A stretch of 64,000 nucleotides of DNA. Origin: COE1 sp910588595 (GTDB lineage Bacteria; Bacillota; Clostridia; Lachnospirales; Lachnospiraceae). Under the pieces are notes generated by a model, which searched no databases, was not told the DNA's origin, and saw nothing but the letters and a program-made list of their open reading frames with translations. A program made the position numbers and the translations under genes. Positions 26,725 through 35,532 of this stretch are shown here, one piece after another. The stretch covers positions 62,001-126,000 of the forward strand of contig CARDBT010000002.1 in assembly GCA_948957135.1 (NCBI GenBank), read 5' to 3'. Within the stretch, counting starts at the first letter, position 1. Every line of letters starts with the position of its first letter.

Positions 26725-27213
26725 TCAGCCCCCGATCACTTCCCTGACCAGCTGCCATGCGATACTGCCTTCCCGGAGCAGGCTTAGCGCATCCTCAAAA
26801 CGCACCCACTGTGCAGCGTCCACTTCCTCCGAGAGCTCAAAGTCCTTCTTTTCCACAACGGCTTTAAACCCAAGCATCAGCATCTCCTTTTTCTCGTAGG
26901 GATAACTCTTCACATACGCTGTCGACTTCACGCTCAGCCCTAACTCCTCACCGATCTCGCGCACCACCGTCTCCTCGGCAGATTCGCCGGGCTTCATGAC
27001 GCCGGCGACGCATACATGCTTTGTCGCCGACACGTACTCCTGCTGCAGCAGCGCGATCTCGCCGCATTCATTCACAACCGCCGCGATAATGCTGGTGGTG
27101 AACATATCCCACAGCGGCACTTCGCACTGTGTGCAGTACGGGATCCTCCCCTCATCGCCGATCTCCCTCATCTCAGCCTTCTTCCCACAATGTGGGCAAT
27201 ACTCAAACCGCAT
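26725..27213 (-). CDS. NUDIX hydrolase with N-terminal zinc ribbon, 162 aa
   Basis: A four-Cys zinc ribbon (CPHCGKK near residue 5, CTQC near 25) precedes a NUDIX domain whose box reads GVMKPGESAEETVVREIGEELGL in two overlapping parts at about 77-99, with all catalytic acidic residues present. The layout resembles NADH pyrophosphatase (NudC)-like enzymes, which cleave NADH or NAD-capped RNA; this is inference. The start at 27213 follows AGAGG. Tight linkage to the phosphoesterase (3 bases) and nucleotidyltransferase (about 30 bases) suggests one transcript. Confidence 0.88.
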   Translation of the reverse strand: MRFEYCPHCGKKAEMREIGDEGRIPYCTQCEVPLWDMFTTSIIAAVVNECGEIALLQQEYVSATKHVCVAGVMKPGESAEETVVREIGEELGLSVKSTAYVKSYPYEKKEMLMLGFKAVVEKKDFELSEEVDAAQWVRFEDALSLLREGSIAWQLVREVIGG

Positions 27214-27242
27214 GGCAATACCTCTTTCTTTCCCAAAATCCC

Positions 27243-28031
27243 CTACCACTCATTGATATTCGGTCTGGGCACTCTCCACCACTGCTCGAAGTCCGTCGTG
27301 TACCTTGACAGCACATTGCCGATATTTTCAGGGATCTCATACGATGTGATCTCAAGAAAATATCTGACAAACGCATCCACATCCGCCATCTCCTGCGTTT
27401 TGGCAGCCGTTTTTCCCAGACCAGTCAGCCGGGCAGTCTCTTCGGATATCTTTTCCACAAATTCCTCCAGACGCCTGTTGCTCGGAAACAGGATCTCGTT
27501 TTCCTGCAGGATCATGCGGTAAATGCTGTAGATCACCTCATTCACTGCGTGGAGCTTCATGTAGCCGTCAACCGGGCACGATTTCAGGAAATAATAATAA
27601 TTCAACCAGAAATCCGCATAGAATGACAGCATTTTCTCCTCTTTCTCCTGTCTCTGGAAAATCGGGATCCGATCCACGATCCGGATAATATCCTCGTCTT
27701 TGGTAAACAGCACCCGCGATTTCAAAAATGCATTCCTTGCGGGCTCGCTCCCTTTCTCAGCCGCGTCTGTCAGGAATTCCTTGGTCATATATTTGACGTC
27801 GAAATATCCGCCTTTATAAGTGCAGTAGCCATCGATGGTCTCCGCTGTCGCGTTGTTTTCCACCCGATGCTGATACGCCTCCTGCGTGACGACGATCATC
27901 GCGTCGAGGTCCGAGTCGGGGCGCTCACACCCCTTCGCGACAGACCCGCCAAAAATGACCGCGATCACTTCCTCCTTGTCCGAAAAATATTCGATCAATC
28001 TCTCCAGAGATTCCTCATGATGTTTGTACAT
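27243..28031 (-). CDS. Nucleotidyltransferase-domain protein, 262 aa
   Basis: Pol-beta-type nucleotidyltransferase. The GGSVAKG...DSDLD signature near residues 26-43 gives the metal-binding Asp pair. A C-terminal helical region of about 150 residues resembles the aminoglycoside or streptomycin adenylyltransferase layout. The frame runs 32 codons further up, but GGAGAG before the ATG at 28031 decides the start. It could be an antibiotic-modifying or MNT-type antitoxin enzyme; no HEPN partner gene is seen, and the last half may provide that helical part itself. Substrate unknown. Confidence 0.8.
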   Translation of the reverse strand: MYKHHEESLERLIEYFSDKEEVIAVIFGGSVAKGCERPDSDLDAMIVVTQEAYQHRVENNATAETIDGYCTYKGGYFDVKYMTKEFLTDAAEKGSEPARNAFLKSRVLFTKDEDIIRIVDRIPIFQRQEKEEKMLSFYADFWLNYYYFLKSCPVDGYMKLHAVNEVIYSIYRMILQENEILFPSNRRLEEFVEKISEETARLTGLGKTAAKTQEMADVDAFVRYFLEITSYEIPENIGNVLSRYTTDFEQWWRVPRPNINEW

Positions 28032-28180
28032 TATCCCTCTCCTCCATAACATTATCACTTGCGCAGATCTGTGTCTATCCTCCAAAGATACCGTTGTCCA
28101 ACGCGCGCCGTTCACGTTCGGATCCACTCCCCTTTGCAGAACAACTCCTGATAACGCTGCCGCAATAGCTCACACGCCAG

Positions 28181-29275
28181 TCAGTACATGATCTTCTGTA
28201 TCGTCAGATTTTCAAGTTCCTGTTTTGTCCCTCGAAATACATTCATGTCGATATATTTCTGATCGCCTGCGTAGCCGTCGAGCATGGCCGTATCCATATA
28301 CTGCCAGAAACTCCACTTATTCCCCCAAAAAACGGACGGAGGACAGTACACGCTCCGCACCCACAGCGGATAATCCTCAAATTCCCCCTTGATGTAATCG
28401 TTGTAGACTGTGTAGGTAGTATAAATGATCGGCTTGATCTCATAGTGCTGCTCCAGCGTGTCCAGCATCGCCCTGAGATTCTCGATCACCTCCGTGCGCC
28501 CCGGCGGATCGCTCTTCTTATTCCCATAATACTCCACATCGACCACCGGCGCAAGCTTTCCGTCCAGACTGCCCACCGTGTCGATGTAGGAAGCAGCCTG
28601 CTTATGCCCCTCACTGTCAAAACTGAAAAAATGGTAGGCGCCCAGATACAGATGCGTCTGCTCTGCCGCCTGCCAGTTATCCTGAAATCGGTCATCCACG
28701 TGCGTGCTGCCCTCCGTCGCTTTGATAAACGCAAAGTCCAGATCCTGCGACAACACATCCCAGTCGATCGTCCCCTGATAGTGGGACACGTCCACTCCGT
28801 GAACCTCATACCTCTCCGCCAGGATCGGGTTGATCTTGATCTCCTTGCGCAGTATAAGCGTCCCTGTGACGAACGCCGCCGCTGTCAGCGCGCAGATCCC
28901 TGCTGCCCAGAACCATCTCCTTTTACTTGCAGTCTTTTTGCCAACGCGCTTTTGAGTCGTCAAATCCTCCTGATCTAAATTATCCCTTTCCGGATTTTTA
29001 TTCGTTTCGTCTTCCTGTCCCAGATTGCCTATTTTCAAATTGTCGGTACCCAAACTCTCCTGGTCTGAAATCCCCTGTCCTAAATTTGCCTGATCGAAAT
29101 TCTCCTGTGCCAGATTTTCAGCATCTGAATTTTCATATTTTAAACTTTCATATTTTAAACCTTCTCTATCTCTATTTTTGTCTGTATCTCCATCTATTTT
29201 TGTAACCAGATTTTTATTATCCAAACATTCTCTATCCAAATTCTCCTGTGCCAACACTGATTTCGTCTGCTCCAT
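28181..29275 (-). CDS. GH25 lysozyme with cytoplasmic repeat leader and membrane anchor, 364 aa
   Basis: Muramidase of glycoside hydrolase family 25. Residues about 150-345 show the catalytic signature: HGVDVSHYQGTIDW, FAFIKATEGST, YHFFSF, PVVDVEYYG and YTTYTVYNDYI. A single membrane helix (about 122-142) anchors it with the enzyme outside. The roughly 115 residues before the helix are unusual: five-residue periodicity with N-L/F steps (ENLAQENFDQANLGQG), like a degenerate pentapeptide repeat on the cytoplasmic side. ATG 29275 with GAGG at 5 bases is preferred over the GTG two codons earlier. Confidence 0.9.
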   Translation of the reverse strand: MEQTKSVLAQENLDRECLDNKNLVTKIDGDTDKNRDREGLKYESLKYENSDAENLAQENFDQANLGQGISDQESLGTDNLKIGNLGQEDETNKNPERDNLDQEDLTTQKRVGKKTASKRRWFWAAGICALTAAAFVTGTLILRKEIKINPILAERYEVHGVDVSHYQGTIDWDVLSQDLDFAFIKATEGSTHVDDRFQDNWQAAEQTHLYLGAYHFFSFDSEGHKQAASYIDTVGSLDGKLAPVVDVEYYGNKKSDPPGRTEVIENLRAMLDTLEQHYEIKPIIYTTYTVYNDYIKGEFEDYPLWVRSVYCPPSVFWGNKWSFWQYMDTAMLDGYAGDQKYIDMNVFRGTKQELENLTIQKIMY

Positions 29276-29771
29276 AAACACCTCTATTTTATGATAGTCC
29301 TTTTTATGACAGTCCTTTTTATAACAGTCCTTTCAAAAACGGTTCCCAAACAACACACCTGTATAATCTTTCAACAGGTTCTAATACATTATATCCATAC
29401 TGTTACGATTTACTCTACAAGGCAAATGCGCCGATAACCAAACATATACTTCTCAAAACAGGTAAAATAGAACCATTTTCTATCATAAAACAAATTTGCA
29501 TCATTTTTGCATCATTTTCCTAAAAACAACTTAAAATAACCGCCCAGAAATTACTCAAGACGATTACTTGTCACAAGTAATTTCTGAACAGTTCCTAAAG
29601 TACGATTCGGATCGCAATGTGAGAAAGCAAATCTACGGGTGTTAGAGTTCTATATATTCATAGTGCATCATCGCTGACTCCGTGCCACACCATGCTCCAA
29701 CAGCCATATCGAAAATCGTATCAAATTTCCAGCGTTCTTTTGAGGTGTCAAATCCGCTATCACCACCCATT
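29276..29771. other. Gene-free leader with 15-bp repeats and a palindrome end
   Basis: No gene. Just upstream of the lysozyme gene, three copies of a 15-bp unit (CAGTCCTTTTTATGA type, AGTCC at 29296, 29311 and 29326) occur. Further up is a hairpin at 29545-29586 (CAGAAATTACT/AGTAATTTCTG) directly followed by AACAGTTCCTA, which is the end motif of the palindromic family. The rest is AT-rich. Confidence 0.55.
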
Positions 29772-32201
29772 TCACCCGTGATACCGGATCCGCTCCACAA
29801 GAGACTCCCGCTTCACGTTCCTGCTCAGGACAAAGGACAGCACTGTCTGCAGCACTCCCATGAACAGAAGCAGAAACAGCACTTCCCTGACAGGAAAGTG
29901 GTAGATACCCAATCCGGCAAAGGAATTGGACTTGCAGTACCGGAACAGCGCATAGCCCAGCGGAATACCCGCAACAAGCGACACCGCCGCTGTGCCTGCG
30001 CTGAGGAGGATCCCCTCCAGCTGGAGACTTTGATCCAGCTGTCTGTTTGTCATGCCGACTGCCTGCAGCACGCCAAACTCCTGCTTTCTCGTGACAATGC
30101 TTGTGATCATCGTGTTTGCCATGTTCATAAAGCTGATAAACGCCACGATCACACAGATCAGATACACCGGCAGTTTTGTGACGCGCGTGGAGAGCTTTGC
30201 GATCGCAAGCTGGTCCTGATAGCTGTCGATCCTGATGTGTTCCGCCCCCTCTGCCAGCCGCTCCAGCGCTTCCCGGACAGCGGCGGTATCTGCCGGTGCA
30301 CAGTCGATCCAGATATCACAGTTGGTATCGCCCGTAAAGCCCATTTTTTCATAGGTGTCCCTCGTCATAGCCATGTTCGCCCCCAGATACCGGAACGAGG
30401 CGATCATCTGCGGATTCCAGACCTTCTCCTGCACGCCGTCATAGAGTGAAAAATGATAGGTTCCGCCAATCTCAAAGCCACCGTCTTCCAAATAGAACTC
30501 CGTTCCATAGCACACCGCATCCTGCGCGCTCATCGCATCATAGTCCAGTCCCTCCACCTCGTCATTCCTCACCGCCCTGTCAAAGTCCTCCCTTCCAAGG
30601 ACCAGGATGCCATAGACATCTCCCGTCCGCTCTCCCGCCGCGTCCGTCTGTTCCGCATAGACTATGCGCTGCGTCCTGACATCTGTCACACCGGGAATCG
30701 CCCAGATCCTTTGTACAAGCTCCTCATCCAGGGGATTTGCCCGCAGGATATGATCCAGATTGTTCTCGGGGTATGCCTCGTCCTCCAGCCTGAACTGCAG
30801 CTGCAGCTGAAACTGCCCATGCCACACTTCCGCCCTCGCCATGTACTCTGCGTCCATGTTTCCCAGCCAGTTTGCGAGCACGACGAAGAGCACGCAGGAG
30901 AGCCCCATCGTCAAGATTGTTGACACCGTGCGCTTTTTGTGGCTGGCGAGGTTTGCAAGCGTGAGTGTGACGACATTCAGCTCATGCCGCCCCCGCCGCA
31001 GTCCTCCCGCCCCGGCCGCATCCATATAGCGCATCGCTTCCACCGCGGAGACTGACGCCACCACGCGCATCGGTTTCCTCAGCGCGATCCGCACCGTCAC
31101 AAGCGCGAGCGCCGCCATCAGGATCAGCAGCGGCACACTCAAAACTGACACTCCTGTCATTTTTAGCGTGATGCCGCCGGCGTTCATCTCCTTTATGATG
31201 ACTGCGAGCGCTGCCCTTGCCGCCGCGATCCCCAGAAGCATCCCGACCGGTACACCGACACCTGCCAGGTACATGCCTTCCCGCAGAATGATCTGCCGCA
31301 TCTGCCGCCTCGTGGCGCCGACTGCCTTGAGTCTTCCATACTCCTGTATCTTCTGTATGACGCCGACCTGAAAAATATTGTAGACTACGATCACCGAAAA
31401 GAAAACGACACCTGCACAGGTCAGCGCACAGACCGCGATCGTCTCCGTTCCCGGATTCAGTCTCCAGTGCAGATAGTTGTTGTTGGCTGCGACATCCCGC
31501 TCGTCAATGCCGCAGCGGACTGCCAGCGACCGCATCACCTCCTCGCTGTTGTCAAACGTGAGATCCAGGCTTTCGTCAAGGCTGAACAGCACTTTATAGC
31601 GCCTGTCTGCCGCCGCGACAGACTTCTCATAATATTTTACGGACGTGCACGCCGCCATAAAATCTGTCTCGATCTCTCCCTGCCGCAAAAGACCGCAGAT
31701 GACAAACTCCTCTGGCTTGTACGTTGATCTCAGATCCGTCCGGAGTGCGATCGTGACCCGGTCGCCGATCCGGGGATCCTCCACCCCAAGCTGCCTGAAA
31801 AACATCGGTGCGGCGGCAATCTCGTTTTCCGCCTCCGGATAGCGTCCCTCCACTATGGCGTTCTCCGTGTGGGACATCGCCCTCGCCTTCTCGTCCATGC
31901 AAGTCAGGATCAACGTCTTATCACTGTCCACCTCCGCATAGTCCGCGCTCAGTCCGATCTCCTCAAATGCCGCATAACGCCTCATCTCCTCGATACTTTC
32001 CATCGTCACGTCCCGGTAGACGCCATAAAATTCCCCGTACAGCTCCGCCGCGTTCACAAGCTGCAGCCTGATGATGCCGTACCCCGCACCCGAAACGGCT
32101 GTCAGGAGCAGCGTCGTGAGCGCGATCGAGATGATGATCAGAATGCTGCGCGTCCTGTCCTTTTTCACATTTGCCTTTGCAATCTCTGTTATCGTACTCA
32201 C
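29772..32201 (-). CDS. ABC transporter permease, FtsX family, 809 aa
   Basis: Membrane subunit of an efflux-type ABC system. An N-terminal helix (SILIIISIALTTLLLTAV) is followed by a large extracytoplasmic region. FtsX domain 1 (about 265-385) follows, then a second helix-plus-ectodomain unit starting near 415 and FtsX domain 2 at the C-terminus (about 690-800). This two-unit plan is typical of Firmicute permeases paired with a two-component system, many of which handle antimicrobial peptides or signals. Translation is coupled to the ATPase gene by a 4-base ATGA overlap. Substrate unknown. Confidence 0.92.
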   Translation of the reverse strand: MSTITEIAKANVKKDRTRSILIIISIALTTLLLTAVSGAGYGIIRLQLVNAAELYGEFYGVYRDVTMESIEEMRRYAAFEEIGLSADYAEVDSDKTLILTCMDEKARAMSHTENAIVEGRYPEAENEIAAAPMFFRQLGVEDPRIGDRVTIALRTDLRSTYKPEEFVICGLLRQGEIETDFMAACTSVKYYEKSVAAADRRYKVLFSLDESLDLTFDNSEEVMRSLAVRCGIDERDVAANNNYLHWRLNPGTETIAVCALTCAGVVFFSVIVVYNIFQVGVIQKIQEYGRLKAVGATRRQMRQIILREGMYLAGVGVPVGMLLGIAAARAALAVIIKEMNAGGITLKMTGVSVLSVPLLILMAALALVTVRIALRKPMRVVASVSAVEAMRYMDAAGAGGLRRGRHELNVVTLTLANLASHKKRTVSTILTMGLSCVLFVVLANWLGNMDAEYMARAEVWHGQFQLQLQFRLEDEAYPENNLDHILRANPLDEELVQRIWAIPGVTDVRTQRIVYAEQTDAAGERTGDVYGILVLGREDFDRAVRNDEVEGLDYDAMSAQDAVCYGTEFYLEDGGFEIGGTYHFSLYDGVQEKVWNPQMIASFRYLGANMAMTRDTYEKMGFTGDTNCDIWIDCAPADTAAVREALERLAEGAEHIRIDSYQDQLAIAKLSTRVTKLPVYLICVIVAFISFMNMANTMITSIVTRKQEFGVLQAVGMTNRQLDQSLQLEGILLSAGTAAVSLVAGIPLGYALFRYCKSNSFAGLGIYHFPVREVLFLLLFMGVLQTVLSFVLSRNVKRESLVERIRYHG

Positions 32202-32884
32202 CGCATCTCCCCCACCTTTCCGTCCTCGATCACGATCACCCTGTCGGCTGATTGGGCGATATCTTCATCATGCGTGATCATCACAAGCGTCTGCCCATAC
32301 TTTTGCGCGGACATCTTCATCAATCCTATCACCTCGTCGCTCGTCCTCGAGTCCAGATTGCCTGTCGGCTCATCCGCAAAAACGATATCCGGCCTTGTCG
32401 ACAGTGCCCTCGCGATCGCCACGCGCTGCTGCTGACCGCCCGAAAGCGTGTTTGGCAGATTATGGATCTTGTCATCGAGCCCCAGCGTGCCCACGATATC
32501 TCTCACAAAAGCTGTGTCGCATCTCCTTCCGTCGAGCCCGGCAGGCAGCACGATATTCTCCCACACATTGATCGACGAGACCAGATTAAACGCCTGAAAG
32601 ACAAACCCCATCTTCCGCCTGCGGAAAACGGCAAGGGCGTCCTCCTTCAGCGAAAAGAGTTCCATGTCACCCACATACACCTTTCCGCCCGTCGGATAGT
32701 CAAGTCCCCCCAGCAGGTGCAGCAGCGTGCTCTTTCCGGAACCTGATTTTCCCACGACTGCCACAAACTCCCCCCGCCCAATGGCAATATTGACGTCATC
32801 CACCGCCCGCACCTCATTCTCTCCCGCACCGTAATATTTGCACAAGTGCTCTGTCCTCAAGATTGTGTCCATGTTCATCTTCAT
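32198..32884 (-). CDS. ABC transporter ATP-binding protein, MacB/LolD type, 228 aa
   Basis: Cytoplasmic ATPase driving the adjoining permease. Walker A GKSGSGKST, Q-loop FVFQAFNLV, signature LSGGQQQRVAIARAL, Walker B IVFADEPTGNLDS and H-loop ITHDE are all intact, and the sequence groups with the MacB/LolD/BceA class. Start: AGGAGG lies 9 bases before the ATG at 32884; an ATG 21 bases upstream lacks a site. It is co-transcribed with the permease and probably with the upstream kinase, regulator and lipoprotein. Confidence 0.94.
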   Translation of the reverse strand: MKMNMDTILRTEHLCKYYGAGENEVRAVDDVNIAIGRGEFVAVVGKSGSGKSTLLHLLGGLDYPTGGKVYVGDMELFSLKEDALAVFRRRKMGFVFQAFNLVSSINVWENIVLPAGLDGRRCDTAFVRDIVGTLGLDDKIHNLPNTLSGGQQQRVAIARALSTRPDIVFADEPTGNLDSRTSDEVIGLMKMSAQKYGQTLVMITHDEDIAQSADRVIVIEDGKVGEMR

Positions 32885-33014
32885 CAAAAATATCCTCCTA
32901 TCCATACTGCCATTATCCCACCGTTTTCTTTCAATCTGCTTTCAAAATACAAAAAAAGCCTTACAGATTTGTAAGACTTTTTCCAAGTATCGTTCTTCCC
33001 CTCAACTGCAGCCG

Positions 33015-34619
33015 CTACAACAGATACGGCAGCTGGAACACAAAGCAGCTCCCCTGCCTCCCATGCCGCGGCGCCGCGACCACAAGCGTCCCTTCATGCC
33101 TCGATGCGATCTCGCGCGCCAGGTACAGCCCCACGCCGGAACCAGACTCCCTCTGCACCGTCTCCGCCTCGCCCCTGTAAAAGCGCTGAAAGATCTTATT
33201 CCACTCTTTTCTGGGGATTCCAATACCTTCGTCCTCGATCTCAACGCGCACATAAACTGTCATCCGAATCATGCGGATCGTGACCGTCGTCCGACGCGCA
33301 CTGTATTTCACCGCGTTTTCCAGCACATTCAGAAACGCCTCGCACAGCCATCTCGCATCATGCAGCACCCGGATCTGCTGCAGTTCCTCCTCCGCCTCCA
33401 GCCCGATCTCGATCTCCCGCTCCTCCGCCCTGGAATAGATGCGGTTCACAGCGAGCAGGATCGTGTCAAACAGCTTCCGCTTCTCCTTCCTGAGTTCGAT
33501 CATACCCGTCTCCATGCGCGAAATATTGACCAGCGCCGACACCAGCTCCTCCAGCCGCAGGATCTGGACACCGCACCGCCCCAAAAACTCCTGACGTTCC
33601 ATCTCATTCAGATCGCCGGACTGCAGGACCTCGAAACTGGTCTTGAGCGCCGCGACCGGTGTCTTGAGCTGATGCGAGATGTCCGTCACAAGCGCTTTCG
33701 TCCCCTCCCGCTCCGCGCCAGCCTGCAGTCCAAACAACTCGATACTGTCAGCCAGTGCATCAAACTCCATCAGCAGGCGTCCCAGATCCTCATCGGCGTC
33801 CTCCAGCACGTGTAACAGTTCAGCCTCCGGCTTCCTGTTGCAAGCGTCAAGGCATGCAAAAACCGCTTCGCGGTTGGCTTGACGCATCTCAACCCTATGC
33901 TTTCTCACGGACTTTGCAGCGTAGTGCGAAGTCCTGGGCTGAACTGTTACCAGCATGTTCCGTCTGCCCTCAGCCGCCCCTGCGTACGCATCTGTCTCAC
34001 TGGCAATCTGCCAGGAAGCTTTTCCTTTTTTTGTGTGTTGGGCATCTGTCTCACTGGCAATCTGCCAGGGAGCTTTTTCCTTTCCAGCGTGCCGGGCATC
34101 CATCAGTTTAAGTCGATAATCCTTCTCTGCACACGTACTTCCCCTGCGTGGATGTGCATACAAACCGCCCCCAGCGCTATCGCGCAGTGCAGTCACACGC
34201 TCCTGCAGTCGGAGCAGTTCCAGTTTCCGCATCTGCTCACGCTTTTTGTCCGTCAGCAAGAGCAGCGCCACAAATCCAACAGAAACCAGCAGAAATATCG
34301 CGATGATCACTGCCCAGTCAAGATACAGGGATTTTTTGTAACGGTTTGCAAAATCTGCGTGAAATCCATACAAAGCCAGGCGCCGCTCTGCATCTGCAGC
34401 ATCCGCCAGGCGCTGTCCTTTCAACAGTCCTGTCACAATATCGACGGATTCCCTTTCTTCACCCGGCTGTTCCAGCACCGCATAAAGGATCTCCATCTTT
34501 TCCTCATAATCGCGCTGCGCCTGAACCATCAGTATCATTGCCGGCAGCGCCATTGCAATAAATATCAATGCCGCCTTTACAAAAGATTTCTTATTATAAT
34601 TTCTTATCTTGTTTTTCAC
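33015..34619 (-). CDS. Sensor histidine kinase with expanded linker, 534 aa
   Basis: Membrane sensor kinase. Two membrane helices (about 12-32 and 92-114) bracket an external segment. HisKA follows at about 310-370 with the phospho-acceptor His in DISHQLKTPVAAL, and the ATPase domain has N (NVLENAVKYS), G1 (IEDEGIGI) and G2 (GSGVGLYLA) boxes. The linker between membrane and HisKA is unusually long. It contains an exact 18-residue tandem duplication and an in-frame palindromic repeat (residues about 224-270). The predicted start is GTG 34619; spacing to GGGA is short, so the start is uncertain. It pairs with the regulator at 35533. Confidence 0.92.
   Translation of the reverse strand: MKNKIRNYNKKSFVKAALIFIAMALPAMILMVQAQRDYEEKMEILYAVLEQPGEERESVDIVTGLLKGQRLADAADAERRLALYGFHADFANRYKKSLYLDWAVIIAIFLLVSVGFVALLLLTDKKREQMRKLELLRLQERVTALRDSAGGGLYAHPRRGSTCAEKDYRLKLMDARHAGKEKAPWQIASETDAQHTKKGKASWQIASETDAYAGAAEGRRNMLVTVQPRTSHYAAKSVRKHRVEMRQANREAVFACLDACNRKPEAELLHVLEDADEDLGRLLMEFDALADSIELFGLQAGAEREGTKALVTDISHQLKTPVAALKTSFEVLQSGDLNEMERQEFLGRCGVQILRLEELVSALVNISRMETGMIELRKEKRKLFDTILLAVNRIYSRAEEREIEIGLEAEEELQQIRVLHDARWLCEAFLNVLENAVKYSARRTTVTIRMIRMTVYVRVEIEDEGIGIPRKEWNKIFQRFYRGEAETVQRESGSGVGLYLAREIASRHEGTLVVAAPRHGRQGSCFVFQLPYLL
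33812..33950. repeat. Palindromic element inserted in frame in the histidine kinase gene
   Basis: GTAACAGTTCAGCC at 33812 is the exact reverse complement of the bases ending at 33950. Two further hairpins lie inside (GCGTCAA/TTGACGC with AACCGC/GCGGTT; GGACTT/AAGTCC). The reading frame stays open across it, adding about 46 residues. The AACAGTT/AACTGTT ends resemble the intergenic palindromic family. Confidence 0.8.
33988..34095 (-). repeat. 54-bp coding tandem duplication in the histidine kinase
   Basis: Two adjacent 54-bp units (33988-34041, 34042-34095), each beginning GCATCTGTCTCACTGGCAAT, encode two 18-residue units (DARHAGKEKAPWQIASET and DAQHTKKGKASWQIASET). A short third start follows at 34096. 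Confidence 0.85.
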
Positions 34620-34653
34620 TTCCCATCATAACCGTTCGCGCAAAGCATCCCTT

Positions 34654-35433
34654 TCATATCTTGAATTTCCGGGACAACAGTTTCCTGCGCATGCACCAGT
34701 AGACAATAGCACCCACAGGAATCGCAAAGATAAACTTCCTGAATCCGCCGCTGTAAATCTTAAAGGAGGACAGGACAAACCAGATCACGCTCCCGCCTAT
34801 ATGAAAGTTGGCAGGCGCTACCTGTATCCAGAATCCTATAAAAGTCAGCGCTGCCGCGAGCCAGACGCCAAACAGCCGCGGACGTTTCCGAAGGATATCG
34901 ACTACCGTGACAATGATAAAGAGATAAGACAGTATACTAAGAACCAACAATCCCCACTGGAGGGCGGAATTCTCCCTGGCAGTCGTGAACCCTCCGCTGA
35001 TCAGCACAGGCTCGGCGCCAACATTGATATCGAACCGATATATGCCCTCTCCGATATCGTCAGACCGGTAAGTCAGCGTGATCGTGTATGACTGCTCCTG
35101 GGTGTATACATAATACTGTGCCTGACAGACAAGGGAATTCCCGGATTGGTTAAAATTCTTTTTCGTGTTGATAGACCTCAGTTTCGCAGTGTGCCCGTCC
35201 GATCTCTCCCAGAGACGGCGGACCGTCTCGTAGGATTCATCAAATTCCTCCCGGGTGACAATACCTGGATACATGGCTTGAAAGATCGCGTCGGCATCAT
35301 CCTCATTGAGCGCCTCGATCAAGTGCTCTAACTCCTGATCCATGTCCTCTCTTTTCAGCATATCCGAGCAGCCTGACAGCACACAGCATAACAGAATAGA
35401 AAGAAGCACTGTTACTACATTTGTTTTTTTCAT
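34654..35433 (-). CDS. Predicted membrane lipoprotein between kinase and regulator, 259 aa
   Basis: Unrecognised family. A lipoprotein signal peptide ends in LSGC at about residue 22. The outer part (about 25-160) begins with a helical EELEH...EALNEDDADAIF segment and a beta-rich domain of the DUF4019-like kind. Three C-terminal membrane helices then span about 165-250. GGGGGG precedes the ATG at 35433; a TTG 15 bases upstream is less likely. Its position between response regulator and kinase genes suggests an accessory sensor or a protein protected or monitored by the ABC system; this is inference. Confidence 0.65.
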   Translation of the reverse strand: MKKTNVVTVLLSILLCCVLSGCSDMLKREDMDQELEHLIEALNEDDADAIFQAMYPGIVTREEFDESYETVRRLWERSDGHTAKLRSINTKKNFNQSGNSLVCQAQYYVYTQEQSYTITLTYRSDDIGEGIYRFDINVGAEPVLISGGFTTARENSALQWGLLVLSILSYLFIIVTVVDILRKRPRLFGVWLAAALTFIGFWIQVAPANFHIGGSVIWFVLSSFKIYSGGFRKFIFAIPVGAIVYWCMRRKLLSRKFKI

Positions 35434-35532
35434 TGAAATTCCCCCCAACTTATTTTTTAGACTCTCAACGTCCCTATTTGCCTTTTCCCGCGAGATGATA
35501 CTTTGTCAGATGTGCACAAATTTGCCGCGCAT

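Noticed and set aside
27243..28031. Nucleotidyltransferase considered as a MNT/HEPN toxin-antitoxin pair member
   Set aside because: No separate HEPN gene is adjacent; the neighbour is a NUDIX hydrolase.
33812..33950. Inverted repeats considered as a terminator inside the kinase gene
   Set aside because: No T tract follows, and the coding frame continues through to an intact HisKA and ATPase domain.
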